Assembly (NCBI GenBank): GCA_041570195.1
Contig: JBFFWQ010000004.1
Coordinates: 1 to 64,000, forward strand
Origin: UBA11865 sp041570195
GTDB taxonomy: Bacteria; Chloroflexota; Anaerolineae; Promineifilales; Promineifilaceae
Length of the DNA: 64,000 bases
Direction of reading: 5' to 3'
Shown: positions 1 through 8,225 of the stretch, piece after piece
Layout: each line of letters opens with the position of its first letter
Numbering within the stretch: the first letter of the stretch is position 1
The notes under the pieces: model-generated
What the model saw: the letters and a program-made list of their open reading frames with translations, nothing else
Databases searched by the model: none
What the model was told of the DNA's origin: nothing
Translations under genes and position numbers: made by a program

Positions 1-1
1 C

Positions 2-124
2 ATGGTTCTTCTAACGCCAATCCGACTCGAACAGGCGTATGACGCACTGCATTATATCATGGATTGTGAGGTAGTGGGGATCGCGGCCGAGCGCCAGGGC
101 ACCAGAGCGAAGAGAATCTGGTGA
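2..124 (+). CDS. 3' end of an unidentified plus-strand gene
   Basis: An open frame enters from the left edge and ends at a TGA at 122-124. About 40 residues are visible, with the segment LEQAYDALHYIMDCEVVG and a basic end TRAKRIW. I do not recognise the family. The Met at position 2 may be internal. It converges on folE. With so little sequence, chance openness cannot be excluded. Confidence 0.3.
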   Translation: MVLLTPIRLEQAYDALHYIMDCEVVGIAAERQGTRAKRIW

Positions 125-168
125 GGCCTAGCGCCTTATCATTCAATTGCTGGAAGTTGGGTTTGAGG

Positions 169-843
169 CTAGAAGGAGAAACCGCCTTGCTGCCGCAAGT
201 GCTGCATAAACTCGTTGCGGGTCATGCTGTTTTCTTTGAATGATCCGAGCATGGCGCTGGTCACCATACGTGGGTGTTCTTTCTTGACACCGCGCATCAT
301 GGAGCACATATGGGCGCCTTCCACGACGACGGCGACGCCCAAAGGCTGCAGAATCTCGTCGATCAGGTCGGCTATTTGGCGGGTCAAACGTTCCTGGACT
401 TGCAGTCGACGGGCAAACATTTCGACAATGCGCGGGATCTTCGATAAACCGATGATCTTTTCACTCGGAATGTAGGCTACATGCGCCCGGCCGTAGAAGG
501 GCAACATGTGGTGCTCGCACATACTAAAGTATTCAATATCCTTGACGACGATCATTTCGTCATATTCAACATCGAAAAGGGCGCCATTGACGATCTTTTC
601 CGGATCCATCTCATAGCCGGCCAGGATCTCACCATACATCTTGGCCACCCGGTGAGGCGTTCGTTGCAGACCTTCGCGGCTTACATCTTCGCCTACGTTC
701 GTAAGGATCGAGCGCACGGCCGACTCAATGGCCGCTTTCTCTACGGGCTCTTGCTCATCATGATCGCCATTCGCTAATATCCATGCTTTACCTTCGAGAG
801 CGGCCGTATCAGTCAGTGTTTCGCTTGTATCGTCTTTCTTCAT
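169..843 (-). CDS. folE: GTP cyclohydrolase I (FolE)
   Basis: This enzyme converts GTP to 7,8-dihydroneopterin triphosphate, the first step of tetrahydrofolate (and pterin) synthesis in the cytoplasm. The 224-aa protein has the family core from about residue 40: EGLQRTPHRVAKMY, then the zinc/active-site segment CEHHMLPF (Cys109, His111-His112), the GLSKIPRIVEMFARRLQVQE helix, and HMCSMMRGV with the second zinc Cys at about 180. The first 35 residues are an acidic, poorly conserved extension that is common in the family. The ATG at 843 is preceded by an AGGAGA ribosome site. It is a single gene with its own promoter about 120 nt upstream. Identification is firm. Confidence 0.97.
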   Translation of the reverse strand: MKKDDTSETLTDTAALEGKAWILANGDHDEQEPVEKAAIESAVRSILTNVGEDVSREGLQRTPHRVAKMYGEILAGYEMDPEKIVNGALFDVEYDEMIVVKDIEYFSMCEHHMLPFYGRAHVAYIPSEKIIGLSKIPRIVEMFARRLQVQERLTRQIADLIDEILQPLGVAVVVEGAHMCSMMRGVKKEHPRMVTSAMLGSFKENSMTRNEFMQHLRQQGGFSF

Positions 844-966
844 GTTGTCTCCTAAATCTGAGGCCCATTAGGTCGTAGCCTCCTCGTGCCGATCGTTTAT
901 GCTTTACGGTGCGAGTTTCAGCTCAGCCGGTTAACGCAACCACGTCGACATCTCTCATCTACATAT

Positions 967-994
967 ATTGTAGCATATGTCTTTATTTTGTCAA
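967..994 (-). promoter_or_regulatory. Sigma70-type promoter for folE
   Basis: On the minus strand TTGACA (989-994) and TACAAT (967-972) are separated by 16 bp in an AT-rich patch. The -35 matches the consensus fully and the -10 matches 5 of 6. Transcription would start near 960, leaving a folE leader of about 115 nt. Confidence 0.65.
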
Positions 995-1134
995 AATATT
1001 GTCCAGGAACTATCTAGTAGTTGGGCTGAAGGCCCAGCGTACCTTAAACTGTATCCAATAGTACACGGCATGGGCAGGCATGATGTAATTTGGAGCACGT
1101 TCAGGGACGCGTATTTAGGCGAGGAGCATGGATT

Positions 1135-1548
1135 ATGGATAGACCGGCAATTGACCAACAAGTGACATTTCTGGGTACTGGCAATCTGGAGGCCACGGCC
1201 GCTTTTTACGAGGGGGTGCTCAAGCTGCCCTTGGTTCTAGATCAGGGATTGTGCCGCATCTATCGGGTCGGTAGCGACGCCTTCCTGGGTTTCTGTGGTC
1301 ACTTGCCGCCTGGCTCCGAATCACATTCGGTGATTCTGACCTTGGTCAGCCAGGAAGTGGATGCCTGGTACGCTTACCTGCTCGGATTAGGCATCAGCCT
1401 GCAGGAGCAGCCGGTACTCAATCCGGCTTACAATATCTATCATTTCTTCTTAAGGGATCCGGATGGTCACCTGATTGAGATACAGCAGTTCCTGGATCCG
1501 GCCTGGCCAGGAGTGAGGCGCGTGACCGATGTCGACATTGACTCTTGA
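1135..1548 (+). CDS. VOC (glyoxalase/bleomycin-resistance) family protein
   Basis: A 137-aa single-module VOC protein. It has the beta-alpha-beta-beta-beta pattern of the family: FLGTGNLEATAAFYEGVLKL near the N-terminus and FFLRDPDGHLIEIQQF near the C-terminus, where the HLIEIQ Glu is the usual metal ligand. Substrate cannot be told; relatives include glyoxalases, dioxygenases and resistance proteins. The frame is open to 1090, but I chose the ATG at 1135 because GAGGAG lies 8 nt upstream and the family alignment begins just after it. It is followed at 86 nt by the dodecin gene on the same strand. Confidence 0.8.
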   Translation: MDRPAIDQQVTFLGTGNLEATAAFYEGVLKLPLVLDQGLCRIYRVGSDAFLGFCGHLPPGSESHSVILTLVSQEVDAWYAYLLGLGISLQEQPVLNPAYNIYHFFLRDPDGHLIEIQQFLDPAWPGVRRVTDVDIDS

Positions 1549-1633
1549 CCAGCATTATGGGATCGTATAGCATGTGATTGATTATACCCTCGCCAGCCAG
1601 AGCGGCCGGCACCTAGCGCCAAGGAGGTCACTG

Positions 1634-1843
1634 ATGGACAACAGTGTTTACAAGGTAATTGAATTGGTTGGTACAAGCGATGTGTCCTGGGAAGACGCAG
1701 GTAAGAACGCTGTGGAAATGGCGTCCAAGAGCTTGAAGAACCTGCGTATCGCCGAGGTCAAAGAGCTGGACATGAGGCTCGACGACGGGAAGGTGGTCGC
1801 TTATCGGACCAAAGTGTCAATCTCGTTCAAGTACGAGGACTAG
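1634..1843 (+). CDS. Dodecin family flavin-binding protein
   Basis: Dodecins are small dodecameric proteins that store or buffer flavin (FMN, riboflavin, lumichrome), sometimes with CoA. The 69-aa product matches the family's 65-70 aa length and motifs: VYKVIELVGTS at the start, SWEDAGKNAVEMASKSL for the single helix, then the strand regions LRIAEVKELDM and YRTKVSISFKYED. The start at 1634 is set by a strong AAGGAGGT site at 1621-1628. The frame runs back to 1574, but that part has no family similarity. Identification is firm. Confidence 0.93.
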   Translation: MDNSVYKVIELVGTSDVSWEDAGKNAVEMASKSLKNLRIAEVKELDMRLDDGKVVAYRTKVSISFKYED

Positions 1844-1873
1844 TAGGGGCGCGATTCTCTGTCAGAATTCGAC

Positions 1874-1950
1874 TTGCCATTCGTGCCTAGCGTTGCTGGC
1901 ACGGGTGCAAGGCAAACGGAAGAGCGAAGCTCAACCTAAAGGCGCCTTCC
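1874..1950 (+). other. Folded untranslated stretch after dodecin
   Basis: There is no gene from 1844 to 2053. The region contains nested pairings: TTGCC (1874-1878) with GGCAA (1911-1915) around CGTGCC (1882-1887)/GGCACG (1898-1903), then GGAAG (1918-1922) with CTTCC (1946-1950) around GAGC-GAA-GCTC (1922-1932). It is followed by the terminator at 1982. It could be the dodecin 3' UTR or a small RNA. I could not match it to a known riboswitch from memory. Confidence 0.35.
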
Positions 1951-1981
1951 ATTCGAGAGATTACATAGCTTCTGATTTCAT

Positions 1982-2011
1982 GGGCCCTGCTGCCACAGGC
2001 AGGGCCCTTTC
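1982..2011 (+). terminator. Intrinsic terminator downstream of dodecin
   Basis: A perfect 9-bp stem, GGGCCCTGC (1982-1990) with GCAGGGCCC (1999-2007), has an 8-nt loop and is followed by TTTCTGT. It separates the VOC/dodecin transcript from the promoter of the PucR-type gene. Confidence 0.7.
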
Positions 2012-2017
2012 TGTGTA

Positions 2018-2045
2018 TTGTCTTATAGTTTGAGTGATCTATACT
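2018..2045 (+). promoter_or_regulatory. Promoter of the PucR-type regulator, near-leaderless
   Basis: TTGTCT (2018-2023) and TATACT (2040-2045) are 16 bp apart. A start about 7 nt after the -10 falls at about 2052, only 2 nt before the ATG at 2054. No Shine-Dalgarno sequence precedes that ATG. Together these suggest a leaderless or almost leaderless mRNA. Confidence 0.45.
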
Positions 2046-2053
2046 AGCGGATC

Positions 2054-3721
2054 ATGAACCAGCAAACTGCGGACAAAGTCACCCTGGCCGACGTCCTGCG
2101 CCTGGCATTACCTCTCAATACACGCCTGGTTGGCGCTCGTGACGCGGACCGGGTGGCTAACTGGGTGGTGATATTGACTGGGTTCACCGACTTGGAGAAC
2201 CAGATTCAGCCTGGAGATATCGTGATAGTGCCCCCGATCGTCAAGGATCAAATTTCAGAAGGGGAGCTCTGCGATCGGCTGGAGGAAATGGCCTATCTGT
2301 CGGTCGCCGCCTTGCTGCTTTTCCAACCTGTCTCCGATCTCGTGCTGAGCCGGGCCGAAGCTGGCGATATGCCGATTCTGATGGTCCATGAGGATGTTTC
2401 ATTGCGCGATGTTCATCAGAATGTCGCCGGCCTTCTCGTCGACCGCCAAAAGCAAATCGCCGAGCGGGGCATGCAACTCTACCGTCGGCTGACCGAAATG
2501 TCTCGCGAGGATCTGGGCTTGAAGGCGATGACCGAGGTGATGGCTCGCCTGACCGGCAAAGTCGTCGTCGTACAAGACAAGCGCCTGGATATCGTCGCGG
2601 CAAGCGTGCCAGAGGAAAGTGGTGTCGAGGTGGCGGCCGTCCAGGCGGCGTTGGATTTAACGGATCATTTGCCGGGGCCACTGCGGAACCGCAAGACGGC
2701 CGCCGCCGCCGGCAAAAGCCATTGGCAGCAGTTGCTGCCTATCGGCGAACGCCAGATGGCCCGGCTGATCAGCCCGATCATTTCCGGTGATCGGGCTAGG
2801 GGTTACGTTTCGGTGATTGGACCGCCAGATGCCCTTGACCAGCTGGATACCTTGACGGCCGAACATGGCGCGGCGGCATGCGCCCTGGAGATGGCCAAGG
2901 TCAAGGCCATCAGCGAAGTCAAGAAGGAACTGAGAGGCAATTTCCTGGAGGGGCTTCTGGCCGGAACTTTGCCTGAGAAGGAGGCGCTACGCCTGGCGAG
3001 CCGCCTGGATCATGATACGAACTGCCGGCACGCGATCATGACTCTGGCCTGGGATGGCAATGACACGCCATCAATGCGCCGTCTGGAGACGCCGCTCAAC
3101 TGGTTGCTCTCTAGCCACAATCGCCCGGCGCTAGTGTACAATTACGGCGACGACCATGTCTGTGTCTTTCAGGCTCTTGCAGACGAAGATGACGATTTCG
3201 GCACAGTGCTAGACCTCGCCCGCCGCCTGCGCGAGCAGTTGCGGGCTGAGTTTCCTAAAAGCCGGTTGCTGTGTGGACTGAGCGGACCAGCCGAGGATCT
3301 AGCACAGTGGCCGCTTGTCTACCGGCAGGCGGTTCAGGCAATGCGTCTAGCCGGCCGGCTACACGCCGATGCCACGGTTACTTTCGACAGCTTGGGCATT
3401 TACCAATTGTTGGTCCAATTGGAAGACGAGCCATCTGCCAGGCGCTTTAGCGATCAAATAGTGGGCCCGCTGGCGGCATATGACAAACGCCATCGCAGCA
3501 GCCTGATGCAAACCATCATTGCGTACTTCCACCATCATGGAAACGTCAGCCAGACGGCTGATGCGCTGTACATACACCGAAATACGCTCTCCTATCGGCT
3601 GGATAGGATCCAGGATCTGACCGGACAGGACCTGGAGAACCCAGACGAGCGCCTGGCCCTGCAACTGGCCCTTAAGCTATGGCAAGTACAGCCAGAAACC
3701 GATGCCAGCGGCCGGCAGTAA
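2054..3721 (+). CDS. PucR/CdaR-type transcriptional regulator
   Basis: A 555-aa transcription factor with the PucR architecture. An N-terminal purine-catabolism-regulator-like domain (about 10-130; VTLADVLRLALPLNTRLVGA, ANWVVILTG) is followed by a GAF/GGDEF-like middle part (about 150-430) and a C-terminal helix-turn-helix, HHHGNVSQTADALYIHRNTL, with YRLDRIQDLTG after it (about 490-545). Relatives control purine, sugar-acid or amino-acid catabolism genes in response to pathway intermediates. The effector is not evident here. It stands alone, converging on ilvE with an 84-bp gap, so its target is unclear. The adjacent branched-chain operon is possible but appears to be attenuator-controlled. 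Confidence 0.85.
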   Translation: MNQQTADKVTLADVLRLALPLNTRLVGARDADRVANWVVILTGFTDLENQIQPGDIVIVPPIVKDQISEGELCDRLEEMAYLSVAALLLFQPVSDLVLSRAEAGDMPILMVHEDVSLRDVHQNVAGLLVDRQKQIAERGMQLYRRLTEMSREDLGLKAMTEVMARLTGKVVVVQDKRLDIVAASVPEESGVEVAAVQAALDLTDHLPGPLRNRKTAAAAGKSHWQQLLPIGERQMARLISPIISGDRARGYVSVIGPPDALDQLDTLTAEHGAAACALEMAKVKAISEVKKELRGNFLEGLLAGTLPEKEALRLASRLDHDTNCRHAIMTLAWDGNDTPSMRRLETPLNWLLSSHNRPALVYNYGDDHVCVFQALADEDDDFGTVLDLARRLREQLRAEFPKSRLLCGLSGPAEDLAQWPLVYRQAVQAMRLAGRLHADATVTFDSLGIYQLLVQLEDEPSARRFSDQIVGPLAAYDKRHRSSLMQTIIAYFHHHGNVSQTADALYIHRNTLSYRLDRIQDLTGQDLENPDERLALQLALKLWQVQPETDASGRQ

Positions 3722-3805
3722 ACTGTATCTCCCTACTTGGACGCTGGTTTTGGGCCGACTCCTGTCCTCACTGACCTGGAATGGTCTGCTCGACCGGCGT
3801 TTCTC

Positions 3806-4810
3806 CTAAATGAAAGGCTCCATTACCAGGTAGTCCAACCATTCGGCCGAGCGACGGTCGTTACCGTGAGCGGCTTCCAGGAACAGGTTCTGCAAGTGGG
3901 TTGTCACCGGCCCTGGACGACCGTCAGCCACCGGCCGATAATCAACCTGGCAAACGCCTAGTACCTGGGCGGCCGTGCCACAAACCAGCACTTCGTCGGC
4001 CGTATATAGTTGATCCCGGGCGATGCGTTCCTCGACGACTTCATAGCCGGCATCCCGAGCTAATGCCAGTACGCTTTCCCCGGTAACGCCCTCAAGGATC
4101 GTGTCGCGGGGTGGACAACAAATGACGCCATTGCGTACCAGATAGAGGTTTTCGCCAGTACAACCCGAGACATAGCCTTCCGAATCCAGCAATATCGCAT
4201 CGTCAAAGCCGGCCCGCGAAGCCATGGTCTTGGCCAGTATGGAGTTGACGTATTGTCCGCTGATCTTGGCCCGGGTCATGCCGGCGTTCGGATGCGCCCG
4301 ACTAATAGACGAGATCATCATGCGCGTGCCACGTTCACGAGCGCCCTGACCCAAAAAATCGCGCCACTGCCAGGCGGCGACAGCTATCACCGGCCGGTAA
4401 GTGTCTAAAATCAGTTCAGGCGATCCCTCGAAATACATCATCGGCCGAACGTAACAGGCGTCCAAATTGTTGACCCGGACCAGCCGACAAATGACGTCGC
4501 GCAGCCGGTCGATATCGTATGGCAACTGGTCGACGCCTAAAACACGGATGGAATCCAGGAACCGCCGCAGATGTTCGCGTAACCGAAAGGCGGCCGTTCC
4601 ACGTTCGGTGGCATAACAGCGAATGCCCTCGAACACACCCAAACCATAGTGCAATGTCGGGCTCATGAAATGTACCGTCGCCTGTTCATAGGGGACGAAG
4701 TCGCCATCTAGCCACACATACTCGGCCTGCTCAATGGCCAGCCTGGTGGGCTCGGCCGCCCGTTTGTCGTTGAGTTTTCCGTTTGGATAAATCGTTTCTA
4801 CTGTCATCAT
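3806..4810 (-). CDS. ilvE: Branched-chain amino acid aminotransferase (IlvE)
   Basis: A PLP enzyme of fold type IV that transfers amino groups between glutamate and the 2-oxo acids of Leu, Ile and Val, the last step of all three pathways. The 334-aa product shows YVWLDGDFVPY, THYGLG-like LHYGLGVFEGIRCY, the PLP lysine in MTRAKISGQYVNS (Lys182), the SEGYVSGCTGENLYLV loop, TILEGVTGESVLALA, and DEVLVCGTAAQV near the end. The frame extends 12 codons further, but the ATG at 4810 has GGAGG 5 nt upstream. It is the last gene of the ilv-leu operon, 76 bp after leuB. No clear terminator was seen between it and the convergent PucR gene. Confidence 0.95.
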   Translation of the reverse strand: MMTVETIYPNGKLNDKRAAEPTRLAIEQAEYVWLDGDFVPYEQATVHFMSPTLHYGLGVFEGIRCYATERGTAAFRLREHLRRFLDSIRVLGVDQLPYDIDRLRDVICRLVRVNNLDACYVRPMMYFEGSPELILDTYRPVIAVAAWQWRDFLGQGARERGTRMMISSISRAHPNAGMTRAKISGQYVNSILAKTMASRAGFDDAILLDSEGYVSGCTGENLYLVRNGVICCPPRDTILEGVTGESVLALARDAGYEVVEERIARDQLYTADEVLVCGTAAQVLGVCQVDYRPVADGRPGPVTTHLQNLFLEAAHGNDRRSAEWLDYLVMEPFI

Positions 4811-4886
4811 CTTCGCCTCCCCGGCGTTGGCCGGGCTCTGGTTCACGGTCCGCCCTTAGCCAGGTTCCATGACCGCATCTATCCTG

Positions 4887-5990
4887 TCATTGGGTCTTGA
4901 TTAGCAGATTGTCCAAGATCACTTGGCTCATCCCTGCGGTGTTAAGTGGTTCCGAGTCCTGGCCGGCAAGATCAGCCGTCCGATAGCCGTCGGCGAGCAC
5001 CAGGCCGACAGCCTCCTCCAAGGCCTGTGCCTCTGGTTCGAGGCCGAGCGAGTGACGGAGCAGCATTGCCGCGGACAAGATCGCGCCGATGGGGTTGGCT
5101 AGCCCTCGGCCGGCGATGTCGGGGGCTGAGCCATGGATGGGCTCGAAGAGCCCGCGCGGAAAGCCCAGCCTGTTCTCTGTTTCCCCGAGTGAGGCTGATG
5201 GTAGATTGCCCATTGAACCGGATAGCACTGACGCCTCGTCGGTCAAAATGTCACCGAAAAGATTGGCGGTCACGATGACGTCAAACGTCGCCGGCCGGGT
5301 GATGAGGTGCATGGCCGCAGCATCAACCAGCAGGTGCTCCAGGGTTACATCAGTATATTCGTCAGCCATTCGGGTAATCGTTTGTCGCCACAGGCGCGAG
5401 CTCTCCAGAACATTGGCTTTGTCAACCGACGTCACCTTGCCCTTGCGACCTCGGGCAGCCTGGAAGGCGAGGCGAGCCACGCGGGTTACCTCACCTTCAC
5501 TATAAATCATGGTATCGAGCGCAATTTCTTCGCCATCCTGATATCGTCGCTCGCGAGGCTGGCCGAAGTAGATGCCTCCGGTCAACTCGCGCACGACCAG
5601 CAGGTCGACGCCCAGCAAGCGATCTGGCCGTAGTGGCGAAGCGGCCAGCAGATCCGGATGGGGTTTTACCGGCCGCAGATTGGCGAAGAGGCCCAGCGCC
5701 TTGCGAAGCCCGAGCAAGCCTTGCTCCGGCCGAACTTCGGCGCTTGGGTCATCCCATTGAGGGCCGCCCACAGCGCCTAGCAGTACGGCGTCGGCTTCGA
5801 GGCAGGCCTCCAGGGTCGCTCCTGGGAGGGCGGCGCCCGTTTGGTCGATCGCGATACCGCCCAGCAGTTGATCTTCAAATTCGAAATGGTGGCCGAAACG
5901 GTCAGCTACGGCGGTCAGTGTGGCTACGGCCGCGCCGGTAACTTCGGGTCCTATGCCATCGCCGGGCAAAACGGTAATGGATGCTTCCAT
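4887..5990 (-). CDS. leuB: 3-isopropylmalate dehydrogenase (LeuB)
   Basis: This enzyme oxidatively decarboxylates 3-isopropylmalate to 2-oxoisocaproate with NAD in leucine synthesis. In this setting it may also act on the methylmalate intermediate of the citramalate route to isoleucine. The protein is 367 aa, the usual length. Visible motifs are ITVLPGDGIGPEV at the N-terminus, LLGAVGGPQWD, LLVVRELTGGIYFGQPRER (substrate-binding Arg residues), DKANVLESSRLWR, VDAAAMHLITRP, the metal-binding ANLFGDILTDEASVLSGSMG, and EPIHGSAPDIAGRGLANPIG (NAD loop). It lies 26 bp after cimA within the operon. Identification is firm. Confidence 0.97.
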   Translation of the reverse strand: MEASITVLPGDGIGPEVTGAAVATLTAVADRFGHHFEFEDQLLGGIAIDQTGAALPGATLEACLEADAVLLGAVGGPQWDDPSAEVRPEQGLLGLRKALGLFANLRPVKPHPDLLAASPLRPDRLLGVDLLVVRELTGGIYFGQPRERRYQDGEEIALDTMIYSEGEVTRVARLAFQAARGRKGKVTSVDKANVLESSRLWRQTITRMADEYTDVTLEHLLVDAAAMHLITRPATFDVIVTANLFGDILTDEASVLSGSMGNLPSASLGETENRLGFPRGLFEPIHGSAPDIAGRGLANPIGAILSAAMLLRHSLGLEPEAQALEEAVGLVLADGYRTADLAGQDSEPLNTAGMSQVILDNLLIKTQ

Positions 5991-6016
5991 AATAGGGTCC
6001 TAGACTGCCGACCAAT

Positions 6017-7591
6017 TCACGCGGCCGGCTGAGCGTTACCGTTGATCAGGGCGAACTCGATACTATCGTAAAGAGCCTGCCAACTGGCTTCGATGATATT
6101 AGAACTGGCGCCTACAGTGCTCCATCGCCTGGAACCATTATCGGTATCGATTAGGACACGCACGGTGGCGCCGGTCCCGTTTTCACTGTCGAGAATGCGA
6201 ACCTTATAGTCAGATAGATTGACCTCGGCCAGGTGTGGGTAAACGTCTAGTAAGGCCTTGCGCAGCGCCGCATCCAAGGCATTAACTGGGCCGTTGCCTT
6301 CGGCGGCCGTGTGCAATAGCCTATCGCCAACCTTCACTTTGATAGTTGCATCGGCACTGAGTCCACGCTCTTCGCGATGTTGAACCAGGACGGTGAAGTC
6401 AAGTAGCTCAAACGGAGGTTCGTATCCGGGTTGCAGCCGGTGCAACATCAGGCTCATGGATGCCTCAGCGCTTTCGAAGGAGAAACCCTGGGCCTCCAGA
6501 TCCTTAATTTGCCGCAACACTTCACGAGCCTGGCTACTGCTGGTATCGACGCCATATTCGGCCGCCTTGTCCAGTACATTGCCCCGTCCCGACAGTTCTG
6601 AAATGACGGTTCGCTGCCGGTTGCCGACCAGCACCGGATCAATGTGCTGGTAGCTGGCCTCGTTCTTGCGCATCGCGGCCACATGGATGCCGCCTTTGTG
6701 TGCGAAGGCGCTGGGACCAACAAAAGGCTCATGATCATCCAGCGCTAGGTTAGCTACTTCGGCCACGAAGCGTGACAGTTCGGTGATTTGGGCCAGGCGC
6801 TCCGGCGGCACACAGCGTTTGCCCATCTTGATCTGCAGATCCGGGATGATGGTGCACAAATTGGCGTTGCCGACTCTCTCGCCGTAGCCGTTTATAGTGC
6901 CCTGAACATGCACCGCTCCAACCTGAACGGCAGCCAGGGTGTTGGCGACGCCGCAGCCGCTGTCATCGTGCGTGTGAATGCCCACGGACGTGTCGATCTG
7001 ATCGATCACGCTGGCCAAGATCTCGCTGATCTCCCACGGCAGGGCGCCGCCATTAGTATCGCAGGGCACGACTACGTCAGCGCCGCCTTCGGCCGCTACC
7101 TTCAACGTCAGTAGCGCATACTCGGGATTGGCCTTGTAGCCGTCGAAGAAATGTTCGGCGTCGTATATCACCTCCTTGCCTTGAGACTTGAGGTAGCCGA
7201 CGCTTTCGCTGATCATGGCCAGATTCTCTTCAAGATCTGTTTCCAAGACGTCACGAACGTGCAGGTCCCAACTCTTGCCCACCAGGGCCACAGCCGGCGT
7301 GTTAGAGTCTAGCAAAGCCTGCAGATTCGGATCGGCTTCTGGGCGTGTATTCTTGCGACGGGTGGAGCCAAAGGCTGTGATCTTGGCCGAGCCGAAAGTC
7401 ATGTGGCGTACCGCGTCGAAAAACTCGGCGTCCTTTGGATTGGAGCCGGGCCAGCCGCCTTCAATATAATGCACGCCAAAATCGTCCAGGCGTTTGGCGA
7501 TGCGTATCTTGTCATTCAAGGAAAGGGAGATACCTTCGCGCTGGGTGCCGTCACGCAAAGTTGTGTCGTAGATCAAGACATTATCGTTCAT
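6017..7591 (-). CDS. cimA: (R)-citramalate synthase (CimA)
   Basis: Condenses pyruvate and acetyl-CoA to (R)-citramalate, the entry to threonine-independent isoleucine synthesis. The 524-aa protein has a DRE-TIM catalytic barrel: YDTTLRDGTQREGISLSL at residues 8-25, then GVHYIEGGWPGSNPKD, which is typical of this subgroup rather than of isopropylmalate synthase, VVVPCDTNGGALPWE, GIHTHDDSGCGVANT with metal His residues, and AFAHKGGIHVAAM. A C-terminal LeuA-type regulatory domain follows from about 380. No ilvA is present in the operon, which agrees with this route supplying 2-oxobutyrate. It could be read as a second LeuA paralogue, but the N-terminal motifs favour CimA. Only 1 nt separates it from leuD. 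Confidence 0.92.
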   Translation of the reverse strand: MNDNVLIYDTTLRDGTQREGISLSLNDKIRIAKRLDDFGVHYIEGGWPGSNPKDAEFFDAVRHMTFGSAKITAFGSTRRKNTRPEADPNLQALLDSNTPAVALVGKSWDLHVRDVLETDLEENLAMISESVGYLKSQGKEVIYDAEHFFDGYKANPEYALLTLKVAAEGGADVVVPCDTNGGALPWEISEILASVIDQIDTSVGIHTHDDSGCGVANTLAAVQVGAVHVQGTINGYGERVGNANLCTIIPDLQIKMGKRCVPPERLAQITELSRFVAEVANLALDDHEPFVGPSAFAHKGGIHVAAMRKNEASYQHIDPVLVGNRQRTVISELSGRGNVLDKAAEYGVDTSSSQAREVLRQIKDLEAQGFSFESAEASMSLMLHRLQPGYEPPFELLDFTVLVQHREERGLSADATIKVKVGDRLLHTAAEGNGPVNALDAALRKALLDVYPHLAEVNLSDYKVRILDSENGTGATVRVLIDTDNGSRRWSTVGASSNIIEASWQALYDSIEFALINGNAQPAA

Positions 7592-7592
7592 T

Positions 7593-8186
7593 TTAGGCCT
7601 CCCGGACCCCTTCGTATTCGGCGATTTTGGGCGCCTGCTTCAACAGATAGCCCAATTGATCTACACCTTCCAGAATACAGGTCTTGCTGAAGGCGTCGAT
7701 AGGGAAGGTCACTCGCCGGCCGTCAGGCAGCATCAGCGCCTGAGAGGGCAGGTCGATGGTCAGTTGTAGAGCAGGCTCTTCCTCCGCCAGGCTGAAAAGC
7801 TGCCGGTGAGTCTGGTTGTCTACCACCACCGGCAACAAACCGTTTTTCAAAGAATTGTTGCTGAAGATGTCGGCGAAGGAGGTGCTGATAACCGCCCGAA
7901 TGCCCCAGCCCATGAGCGCCCACGGGGCATGCTCGCGAGACGAGCCGGTGCCGAAGTTGTCGCCAGCCAGCAAGATCTGGGCATCCTGGTATTCGGGCAT
8001 ATTCAGCGGGAAATCCTTCTTGGGCTCGCCGTTGGCCTCGTATCGCCAGCGAGAAAAGCAACCCTCGGCTAAACCGTCCTTGTTGGTCACTTTCAGGTAG
8101 ACAGCGGGGATTATCTGGTCGGTATCCACGTCGTTGTAGGGTAGGGGAATTACTTTGGATGTTAGAGTCGTAAATGGTTCCATCAT
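7593..8186 (-). CDS. leuD: Isopropylmalate isomerase small subunit (LeuD)
   Basis: The swivel-domain subunit of the aconitase-type enzyme that interconverts 2- and 3-isopropylmalate, working with LeuC. It may also isomerise citramalate for the isoleucine branch. The protein is 197 aa. It shows VIPLPYNDVDTDQIIPAVYL near the start, ILLAGDNFGTGSSREHAPWA (substrate loop), GIRAVISTSFADIFSNNSLKNGLL and a short C-terminal helix region. Two Met codons open the gene (8186 and 8183) with only a weak ribosome site. It follows leuC by 39 bp, so the two subunits would be made together. Confidence 0.96.
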   Translation of the reverse strand: MMEPFTTLTSKVIPLPYNDVDTDQIIPAVYLKVTNKDGLAEGCFSRWRYEANGEPKKDFPLNMPEYQDAQILLAGDNFGTGSSREHAPWALMGWGIRAVISTSFADIFSNNSLKNGLLPVVVDNQTHRQLFSLAEEEPALQLTIDLPSQALMLPDGRRVTFPIDAFSKTCILEGVDQLGYLLKQAPKIAEYEGVREA

Positions 8187-8225
8187 GTTCAGAAAGCGTA
8201 GGTCTCGGAGCAGTGAACTCGCCGC

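Noticed and set aside
1874..1950. Cyclic-di-GMP or other known riboswitch
   Set aside because: The sequence does not match the consensus motifs I can recall, and it lies before a terminator with a new promoter behind it rather than in a leader.
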